DNA of 64,000 nucleotides, taken from Bog-756 sp963703145. Its GTDB lineage: Bacteria > Actinomycetota > Acidimicrobiia > Acidimicrobiales > RAAP-2. A program made the position numbers and the translations under genes. Each line of letters begins with the position of its first letter. Within the stretch, counting starts at the first letter, position 1. Of this stretch, positions 9,339-17,367 are shown in pieces. The DNA lies in contig OY969793.1 of NCBI GenBank assembly GCA_963703145.1, forward strand, positions 2,728,001 through 2,792,000, given 5' to 3'. Below the pieces are notes generated by a model. The model searched no databases. It was not told the DNA's origin and saw only the letters and a program-made list of their open reading frames with translations.

Positions 9339-10784
9339 CTAGTAGCTCAACGGCGAGATGAGGGCCCGCGAGGACACCACGGACAACAGCACGATCGACG
9401 ACGCGGTGGCCGCCAGCAGGGCGACCAGGCCGGCCAGTGGGGTGACGTGGCCACGCAGCACCCCGATGGCGACGAGCTCGACGGCCAGCAACCCGAAGGT
9501 CGCCGCCCAGCACGCCAGTACCAGGTTGATCCGGCCTGCGGACGCCAGCAGGAGGGCCAAGAAGAAGCACACGCCGAGGGCCCCCACGGTCCCGATGAGG
9601 AGTGGGACGTAGGCGGCATGGCGGCTGGAGCCGACGGCGATGCCCACCGCCGAGAGGAGGCCCAGCGCCAGGACGTACAGTCCGACCGACCGCAGGAAGG
9701 CGGAGCGGACCCGGTGGGCGAACCGGCCGAGTGTGACGCTGCTCACCAGCGCGGTGGAGGCCCGGCTCCGGAACGAGCGGAGCTGCCACTCCATCAGGCC
9801 AAGGGTCAACAGCAACGGCCAGCCGGCGATGATGAGAGCCCGCCCGGTCCCGTCCAGATCACCGGAGAAGGCGATGAACGCCGACAGCAACAGGCCGCTG
9901 CCGGTGCCGTAGGCGAGGAACTTGGCGGCCCGGATCCGGTCGGTCCGGCCGAGCACCGGGCGTCGCCAGCGGGCGGAGAAGAGGTAGCGGTTGGCCGCCA
10001 CCACAGACAGCGCCACCGTGGAGGTGACGCACCACGCCGCGGTGCGGTGAGACACGCTCACCGGGAGCAGCCCGAGGGAGAAGAACGAGCCGACGGCGGC
10101 CGGCACCATGCACACGGCCAGGACCCGTTCGGCCTCCTGGAACAACAGGATCCCGCTGGCCGCTAGGTAGACGGCGATGCCCACGGCCAGGAGCGCGCTG
10201 GCGGTGTTGCCACCCAGCGCCCACCACGCCACAGCGGAGGCCCCGAGGCACAGGGCGGCACTGACCACGATGGACGCACAGGCCATGAAGGCGTCACTGC
10301 GCTGGTCCTTGCGGGCCAGCAGGGCCCAGGCGCAGGTGGCGAAGGCCTGGCCGATGCCCCAGGCCACGGTCAGCCCGATGGGGAGTACCCACCAGGCCGG
10401 GTGCAGGTCGAACCCGACCACCACGACCGGGAGGAACAGGGCCGGCAGGGCATACAGGGCGCCCCGCAGCAGGTCCATGGGCGCCCCCATGGGTGGCACG
10501 TCCGGCGCCGGGGGCTCAGTGACGGCAAACGGCAGTTCGGCGTAGACCGCCTCGGCCGCGGCGAACACGTCGGGGTACCCGAAGGTGTCGACAGCGACCC
10601 GGCTGCTCACGCCGTGGGTCTCCAACCGGGCGGCCACCTCGAGCACGTCGACGGCGGCCGCGCACTGCCCGGCCAGCTGCGGATCGCTCTGCACCCACGC
10701 CATGATCCGCGCCGAGGGGGCGTCGTCGGCTGCGCCGTCGGTCGGCGGCAGTTCGGGGGTCTCCACCGGTGGCGAGGTCGTCAT
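9339..10784 (-). CDS. 12-TM membrane protein of the exopolysaccharide operon (PelG/Wzx-like candidate)
   Basis: 481 residues; its ATG at 10784 overlaps the pelF-like stop (ATGA), which implies translational coupling. About 105 N-terminal residues are soluble and contain two short helical segments (DPQLAGQCAAAVDVLEV and YPDVFAAAEAVYAELPF). I count 12 hydrophobic spans from LLRGALYALPALFLP to LAGLVALLAATASSIV. In Pel systems the PelF glycosyltransferase works with PelG, a 12-TM MOP/Wzx-like protein. This protein has the right topology and operon position, but I do not recognise a clear PelG sequence signature. It is therefore a functional-analogue candidate for polymer export or synthase assembly, and the assignment is inference. 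Confidence 0.6.
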   Translation of the reverse strand: MTTSPPVETPELPPTDGAADDAPSARIMAWVQSDPQLAGQCAAAVDVLEVAARLETHGVSSRVAVDTFGYPDVFAAAEAVYAELPFAVTEPPAPDVPPMGAPMDLLRGALYALPALFLPVVVVGFDLHPAWWVLPIGLTVAWGIGQAFATCAWALLARKDQRSDAFMACASIVVSAALCLGASAVAWWALGGNTASALLAVGIAVYLAASGILLFQEAERVLAVCMVPAAVGSFFSLGLLPVSVSHRTAAWCVTSTVALSVVAANRYLFSARWRRPVLGRTDRIRAAKFLAYGTGSGLLLSAFIAFSGDLDGTGRALIIAGWPLLLTLGLMEWQLRSFRSRASTALVSSVTLGRFAHRVRSAFLRSVGLYVLALGLLSAVGIAVGSSRHAAYVPLLIGTVGALGVCFFLALLLASAGRINLVLACWAATFGLLAVELVAIGVLRGHVTPLAGLVALLAATASSIVLLSVVSSRALISPLSY

Positions 10785-12331
10785 GACGCCCCCACCGGCG
10801 TGAGCACCGGGACGCGGCGCTCGTCGTCATCTGCGGCGTCCGCCCCGGACTGGCCGTGGCCGGCGACGCCCTGGGCCCGCTCCTGGTCGTTCCTCAGGAC
10901 CTGGGCACTGGCCATGCGCCCGGTCGCCTCGCGATAGAGATCGCTGAACACGGCCAGGCTCTGCTCGAGCGTGAACATCGACAGGATGCGGGCCCGGGCG
11001 GCGTGCCCCATGGACTGGCGCAGCTTGGCGTCGGACAACAGGCGCAGACAGGCCTGGGCCAGCGCTTCGGGATTCTGGGGCGGAACGATCAGACCGGCGT
11101 CGCCGGTGGCCTCCCGAACCCCGCCGACGTCGGTGGCGACAGTGGGCATGCCCGAGGCCATGGCCTCGATCAGCGTGTAGGGGAAACCCTCCGAGATGCT
11201 CGTCAACAGCACCACGTGGCCGGCGTGATAGGCGTCCATGACCGAGTCGACCCGGCCCTCGAAGGTGGCAGCCCCGGCCAGGTCGAGCCCGTCGCGCAGC
11301 GCCACACAGCGGTTGAGGTACTCCTCGTTCTCCGCCGATGCGCCCCCGAAGATGCGCAGGCGGGCCTTCGGCATGACCTCACGCACCTTGGCGAACGATC
11401 GGATCAGGGTCTCGATGTCCTTCAACGGGTCGATCCGGCCCAGGAAGACCAGGGTCGGGATGTCCGGCTCGGAGGGGCTGGCGACGAAGCTCTCGGCGTC
11501 CACGCCGTTGTAGACGGGGTGGATCCGCTCGGGGGCGGCCCCGTTGGCCTCGAGCCACTGGCGGTTGTACTCGCTGCCCGGTGCCACACAGCCGGCGATC
11601 TGATAGCCCGCCCAGGTGAGCCGCTGGTAGAAGCGGAGCATGATTGAGCGCACCGGGTGGGAGTAGAGGTTGGCGCCGTAGGCCAGGTACCGCTCCCGGA
11701 GGTAGATGCCGTGTTCGCTGATGACCAGTGGGGTCTGGTGGGCCCAGTGCGCGCTGAGCGCCAGCAGGACCGACAGGCCGTTGGCCGTGGCGTGGCACAG
11801 ATCGGCCTCCGGGGGGCGGACGAACAGCGGTCGCAGCTGGTGCTCGATGAGCCCCAGGGCCACGGTGGCGTCGTGGACCGACACCGGGATCGGTCCCGTG
11901 CCGGAGGCCCGGTCGGACTGGCTGGCCTGGACCATGGCGCACAACAGCACACCGAGCGACTCCTTGGAGTGGAGAGCGCCGGCCAGGGGGGTCTGGCGGG
12001 CCAACACGAACAGCTGGTGCAGCGCATCGAGGAACAGCGGCTCGCCGTCGTCGCGGACCAGCGAGGAGGCCAGCTGTTGGAAGGCCGACCGCAGTTCGGT
12101 GGAGTTGCGCACGGACCGCTTGGGCACCGGGGACGCACCCCACAACGGGATGGCGCGGACGCTGTCGACGTTGTCTGGCAGGTCCCACGTGGGCTCGTTC
12201 ACATCGCCGGCCGTGATGGCGTGGATGCTGAACCGGTGGGGTGCGAGGCCGCGGACCAGCTGGTCGCACCAGACGCTCACCCCACCCGGATGGTAGGGGT
12301 AGGTGCCCTCGGCGAGGAGCGCGACGTCCAT
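10781..12331 (-). CDS. pelF: PelF-type GT4 glycosyltransferase
   Basis: 516 residues from the ATG at 12331; PelF proteins are about 500. The diagnostic N-terminus is MDVALLAEGTYPYHPGGVSVW, followed mid-protein by LVISEHGIYLRERYLAYG. Both match the PelF family that polymerises the Pel exopolysaccharide from UDP-GalNAc or UDP-GlcNAc in the cytoplasm. The C-terminal half has GT4 features: GRIDPLKDIETLI, the retaining-GT EX7E region (SEGFPYTLIEAMASG) and PTVATDVGGVRE. It is the first gene of the minus-strand operon, transcribed from the 520-bp gap it shares with the deacetylase gene. The last 40 residues are charged and low-complexity. The family assignment is strong; the exact sugar donor is inferred. 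Confidence 0.85.
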   Translation of the reverse strand: MDVALLAEGTYPYHPGGVSVWCDQLVRGLAPHRFSIHAITAGDVNEPTWDLPDNVDSVRAIPLWGASPVPKRSVRNSTELRSAFQQLASSLVRDDGEPLFLDALHQLFVLARQTPLAGALHSKESLGVLLCAMVQASQSDRASGTGPIPVSVHDATVALGLIEHQLRPLFVRPPEADLCHATANGLSVLLALSAHWAHQTPLVISEHGIYLRERYLAYGANLYSHPVRSIMLRFYQRLTWAGYQIAGCVAPGSEYNRQWLEANGAAPERIHPVYNGVDAESFVASPSEPDIPTLVFLGRIDPLKDIETLIRSFAKVREVMPKARLRIFGGASAENEEYLNRCVALRDGLDLAGAATFEGRVDSVMDAYHAGHVVLLTSISEGFPYTLIEAMASGMPTVATDVGGVREATGDAGLIVPPQNPEALAQACLRLLSDAKLRQSMGHAARARILSMFTLEQSLAVFSDLYREATGRMASAQVLRNDQERAQGVAGHGQSGADAADDDERRVPVLTPVGAS

Positions 12332-12854
12332 CACGCCACCGCGCCGGAGCGTTGGGGTGAGACCAGTCGGATGCCGGTCGATCGGAGTGGGGGTCGGTTG
12401 CGTTGCATCGTTGAGTACGAACAGTAAAGAGCGGGATCCCTTCTGAACACCCCGGTCTTTCCGCCTGCTCCACCCGGTTCGACGGCACGCTGCGACCCCG
12501 CGACCCGAGCGACAAGGTGGCCGACCCTGGCGACAGAGCCACGACACCCTTGGAGTAGTCGGGCACCGTCGAGCGCGCCGAGGCTGGGGCCGCTTGGCAC
12601 CGTGGTCGGACCCCACGGCCGGCCTCACTCGGGCCCATCCACTCTCTCGTCGCGGCGTGAGGCGTCGCCGAATCGGCGCAACCGTCGACGCGCGGCGGCG
12701 GTCGGGCAACTACCGGGGTTCGACCCGGGGTGGGGTCGCCAAAGTACAGGGTGACCGGGGAACAGTGCAGGGTAGGCAGGCGCAGCCTTCGGGCTTACTG
12801 TGCCCAATGCGTGGCGCGCACTGGGCAGGAGCCATGCAGGGGAGAGCAATTCCA
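12332..12854. other. 523-bp divergent intergenic region with a structured leader
   Basis: This is the only stretch above 300 bp without a gene. It separates the pelF operon from the divergent deacetylase gene and must hold both promoters. On the deacetylase side the DNA becomes rich in inverted repeats. One example is a hairpin near 12775-12803 (AGCC-TTCG-GGCT inner stem with GGCA/TGCC outer stem), and a Shine-Dalgarno-like GGGGAGAG precedes the ATG at 12855. I could not match it to a known riboswitch. No coding potential was found. Confidence 0.5.
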
Positions 12855-15800
12855 ATGAACCGTTTTCAACGTTCCGCGTTCAAGATGGCAACCGCCTGCG
12901 GGCTGGTCGCCTTGGTCATCGCCACATCGCTGTCGATGACGGCACGGCCGGCCGGAGCCACCATCGCTCCTCCACAACTCGATCTGAAGATCCTCCTGAT
13001 CGGCAGCGGCACGACGGACCCCACCACCGCCGCATGGCAGTCGGCACTGACCAGTGAGGGCGTGGCCTTCACCTCGGTCACGGCGTCGGGCTCCTACGGC
13101 TCCGAGACCGTCACCCTCCCGGCACTGACCAACGGGTCGATCGGCAACTTCAATGCCGTGGTGGTCGCCGATTCCCCGTCGGCCTTCGCCCCGGGCCAGC
13201 TGGACAGCCTGTCCGCCTACGAGTCCTCGTTCCAGGTGCGCCAGCTCGACGGCTACACCTATCCCTCCCCCGCCCTCGGGCTCAACTACTTCTCGACGGC
13301 CACGCTGGACAACACCACCGCCCAGCTCACGCCGGCCGGACTCGCGGCGCTGCCCAGCCTCAAGGGCACCGTGCCCTTCGACATCGGTACCAGCGGCTAC
13401 CCCTCCACCCCGGTCACCGGTGCGCCCTTCACCCCGTGGCTCGAGGACACCTCCGGCCATGTGTTGGCCGGCGTGTACCAGCACCCGAGCACCGACGCCC
13501 AGGCCGGTGTGTCCGAGCTGACCCTGACCTTCGCCTACAACGCCACCCAGCTGCAGTGGCTGCTGCTCGCCCCGGGACTCATCAACTGGGTCACCCAGGA
13601 CACCCACCTCGGCATGTACCGCAACTACTTCGGCCAGGACATCGATGACAACTTCATCGCCGACAACGAGTGGAGCTCGCAGTACCAGTGCACACCGGGC
13701 GCCACCGAGCCGCCCGACTACACCTGCCCAGCCGGCGTGGCCAACAACCCGGCTGACACGCCTCCCGATGTGCAGATGTCGGCCGCGGATGTGGCCTACG
13801 TCGTGGCCTGGGAGCAGCAGACCGGCATCAAGCTGAACATGGCCTTCAACGCCATCGGGGCCTGCACGGCACCGACGGTGGCCGCAGAGACCAGTGCCAA
13901 CTGCACCGGCTCGGCCACCGACCCCTCGGGCACCTACACCGACCCGGGCCAGACCGTCGATGCCAGCTATCCCAACGACCAGGGACTCATCAACGCCCTG
14001 TTGGCCAACAAGGCCGCCTTCAACTGGGTCACCCACACCTGGAGCCACGAGTTTCTCGGCTGCATCCAGTGGCAGCCCCAGGTGCTGACCAGCGTCACGC
14101 CCAACGCCGGCGGAGGCACCTTCACCGCCGGTGCCTACAACTACGAGATCACCGCGGCCACGGCCTACGGTGAGTCCGAGCCGTCCCTGCCCAAGACGGC
14201 CACGGTGTCGGCCGGTGGCAAGGTCACCCTCAACTGGCCCGACGCCACCAACGGGACCGGGACCGACGGCACCGCCGGGCCCACGCTGGCCCAGGAAGAG
14301 GCTAACCACACCGGAGGCTCGGGCTTCTGGGGCTACTACATCTACCGGGAGAATCCGGGCACGACCACCTACGGCCTCGTCGGCCAGGTGGCCGAGAACG
14401 GCTCGGCGCCCACCTACTCCTTCACCGACACCGGGGCGACCGCCCCGGGGGCAGCTCCGGGATCGAGTGATGCCTTCCCGACGGCCACCAACCCGGGCAT
14501 CGACTGCTCGAGTGCGGCCAACAGTTGGGACCCGGCCACCAGTGCCACACCGGACTCCTCCATCGACCAGGAGATCGGACTGGACCAGGCCTTTGCCGCC
14601 GCCAACGCGCTGCCGAACTACAGCCCATCGGTCGTGATCACCGGTGAGCACTCGGGGATCGAGAATCCCAATATGCCCTCGGCCCTGGCCGGCACCGGTG
14701 TGACCACCTTCGCCTCCGACGCCTCCCGCCAGCCCACGCAGTACTCACTGGCCTCGGGTGGATCGACGGCGCTGTCCGCACCCCGCTACCCCAGCAACAT
14801 CTATTACAACGCCGCCAACTGGCCCGACGAGCTGAACGAGTACAACACGCTCTATGTGGCCCCAGGCACCAACCTGGGTGACGCTACCTACACGTCCGAG
14901 ACGGGGCACTGCGATTCCTCGTCGGCCACTACGTGCCTCACCACGCCGGCGACCGAGTCGACGGTGCTGGCCTCGGAGTCCCGCATCATGCTCAGCCACG
15001 TGCTGGCCAATGACCCCCGGGTCGGCTACGCCCACCAGACCGACCTGATCGGCCCGGCCACCCAAACGGCCGGTGGAGCGGACTACGGCTACACCCTGTT
15101 GACCCTGCTCAACGCCATGCTGGGCCAGTACAACACCTGGACCAACACCAACACCCCGCTGGTCCAGATGACCGATGCCACCGACGCCTCGACCCTGGCC
15201 CTCCAGCAGGCATGGACCGCGGCCCAGAGTGCTGGGACGGTCCAGGCCTCCGAGCAGAACGGCACGGTGACCATCACCAACAGCGGGACCTCCGCCGTCA
15301 GCGTGCCGGCCACGGCACCGACCGGCACGCTGGTCGGCACGGCCGCCTTCGGCCAGGCCTACGGCGGCGAACTGTCGGACTGGACGAGCATCCCCGCCGG
15401 TGGGTCACTCGTCCTGACCGAGCACGTCGCACCGACCATCATCAGCGCCAACTCGGCCAGCTCCATCGTGGGGTCACCGTTCACCACCACCGTCTACACC
15501 ACCGGTGCACCGGATGCGGCCATCTCCGAGAGCGGAGCACTGCCCACGGGGATCACCCTGACCGACAACGGCAACGGGACGGCCACCCTGGCCGGGACGG
15601 CTGGCCGCCCTGAGCGGCGGGAGCTATCCCATCGTGATCACGGCCACCAACAGCGCCGGATCGGCGACCCAGGCCTTCACGCTGACTAACGCGGAGGCTC
15701 CGGCCATCACCAGTGCCGGCACGGCCACCTTCTACACCACGGTGCCCGGCACCTACACGGTGACCACCACCGGATTCCCGGCGGCGACCATCACCGAGAC

Positions 15801-17268
15801 GGGCGCCCTGCCGACCGGACTGAACTTCACCGCTCCCAGCCCGGCCACCGGGTCAGCCACCATCTCGGGGTCGACCACCGCTTCGGTCGGCACCTATCCG
15901 GTGTCCCTGTCGGCCACCAACGCCTCGGGCAGCACGGTCACGCTGCCCCTCACCATCACGGTGGCGGCCTCGGGTCCCCCGACCATCACCAGCGGCCCGA
16001 CCGCCTTCTTCAACCTGGGCCAGGCCGGATCGGTGGCGGTGACCACCACCGCCGGACCGGTGGCGGCCATCACCGAGACCGGTGCGCTGCCGGCCGGGCT
16101 GACCCTCACCGACCAGAAGAACGGGACGGCACTCATCTCGGGGACGCCGACGGCGGCGGGATCGGTCACGGTGGCCGTCGACGCCACCAACGGGCTGGCC
16201 CCTGACGCCACCCAGACCCTGACGGTCCAGGTCTCGAGCATCCCGGCATTCACCAGCGCATCCTCGGCCACGTTCGTGACCGGCCAGGCCGTCAACTTCA
16301 CCGTGGCGACCAGCGGCTTCCCCTCCCCCTCGCTGGGGTGGACGGGACAGCTCCCCCACGGGCTCGCCATCACCGACAACGGGAACGGGACGGCCTCTGT
16401 GACCGGCACGCCCGACACCATCGGGGTGTCCACGCTGTCGCTGCTGACCACGAACGCCTCGGGGTCGGCCACCCAGACCCTGACCCTGACGGTCGCCACA
16501 CCACCACCGGCCCCACCGGCCCCGCCGGCGCCGGCCAGCCCGTCCACCTCGCTGGCCGGGGGCAACCGGCTGGCCGCCACCCCGGACGGGCTCGGCTACT
16601 GGATCGTCGGTTCGGACGGCTCGGTGACGGCCTACGGCACCGCCCACAACTACGGGTCGATGGCCGGCAAGCACCTGAACCAGCCCATCGTGGGCATCGC
16701 CGCCACACCCGACGGGCTCGGCTATTGGATCGTGGCCACCGACGGTGGGATCTTCAGCTTCGGTGACGCCCACTTCTACGGCTCGACCGGGTCGCTCAAG
16801 CTGAACAAGCCCATCGAGGGCATCACCAGCACCGTCGACGGCAAGGGCTACTGGATGGTCGCCTCCGACGGTGGGGTGTTCAGCTTCGGTGACGCCCACT
16901 TCCACGGGTCGACCGGCGCCATCACGCTCAACAAGCCCATCGTCGGGATGACCTCGTCACCCTCGGGCAACGGCTACTGGCTGGTGGCCTCCGACGGCGG
17001 GGTGTTCACCTTTGGGGACGCCCACTTCTACGGCTCGTCGGGTGCCATCAAGCTCAACAAGCCGATCATGGGCATGGGACCCACCCGTGACGGGGGCGGC
17101 TACTGGCTGGTCGCCGTCGACGGAGGGATCTTCACCTACGGTGACGCCCGGTTCCACGGATCGGGGGGCAGCTCCGGACGGACGGCGGTGGGGCTCATCG
17201 TCTCACCGACCCACGCCGGGTATGCCCTCATCGACACCGACGGATCCCGCACCAACTTCCAGTTCTAA
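12855..17268 (+). CDS. Secreted modular polysaccharide deacetylase, Agd3/CE18-like (one frameshift)
   Basis: About 1470 residues after removing one extra G near 15600, where ACG-G-CTG interrupts the frame. A Sec signal peptide (MNRFQRSAFKMATACGLVAL, cleavage near ARPAGA) starts at the ATG at 12855, which has an upstream GGGGAGAG. The catalytic part shows DIDDN at residues 262-266, HTWSH at 394-398 and GEHSG near 598. This Asp plus HxxxH layout is expected for Agd3/PelA-like metal-dependent de-N-acetylases. A fibronectin-III-like module (about 410-545) is inserted inside it. Four Ig-like (He_PIG) modules and six 42-residue repeats follow. It diverges from the pelF operon, so it would partly deacetylate the exported aminosugar polymer outside the cell. 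The CE18 assignment is by overall resemblance and is not certain. Confidence 0.72.
16594..17240 (+). repeat. Six tandem 126-bp (42-aa) repeats encoding GYW..SDGG..FGDA units
   Basis: Repeat units begin at 16594, 16720, 16846, 16972 and 17098 at an exact 126-bp period, with a degenerate last copy near 17218. The encoded core is GYWLVASDGGVFSFGDAHFY. Such repeats are frequent at the C-termini of secreted Acidimicrobiia proteins and probably form a small beta-propeller or wall/carbohydrate-binding array. They are protein repeats inside the deacetylase gene, not a mobile or CRISPR element. Confidence 0.9.
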
Positions 17269-17298
17269 CCGCGAGGGGCAGAGGGGCCAGGGGTGACT

Positions 17299-17324
17299 CG
17301 GCCGGGGATTTCGATCCCCGGCCG
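17299..17324. terminator. Bidirectional hairpin terminator
   Basis: A perfect 11-bp stem (CGGCCGGGGAT / ATCCCCGGCCG) is closed by a TTCG tetraloop. It lies in the 99-bp gap between the convergent deacetylase and metallophosphoesterase-lysyltransferase genes. There is no long T-tract, as is usual in high-GC actinobacteria, but the stem is very stable and symmetrical and would serve both strands. Confidence 0.75.
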
Positions 17325-17367
17325 GGTCGCGTCCCGGCACTCATGAGCCCGAACGATGCGGCGGCGG

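Noticed and set aside
12640..12854. A c-di-AMP or c-di-GMP riboswitch upstream of the deacetylase gene
   Set aside because: Short pieces such as GGGGAAC and GGGTGA occur but in the wrong order, and the conserved cores of these riboswitches are absent.
12795..14651. A 618-codon minus-strand open frame inside the deacetylase gene
   Set aside because: Gly/Arg/Val-rich shadow of the secreted protein; the plus strand has a signal peptide and catalytic motifs.
16594..17240. Regular 126-bp repeats considered as a CRISPR-like or satellite array
   Set aside because: They are in frame, vary at synonymous positions and encode a known type of protein repeat; there are no unique spacers between short repeats.
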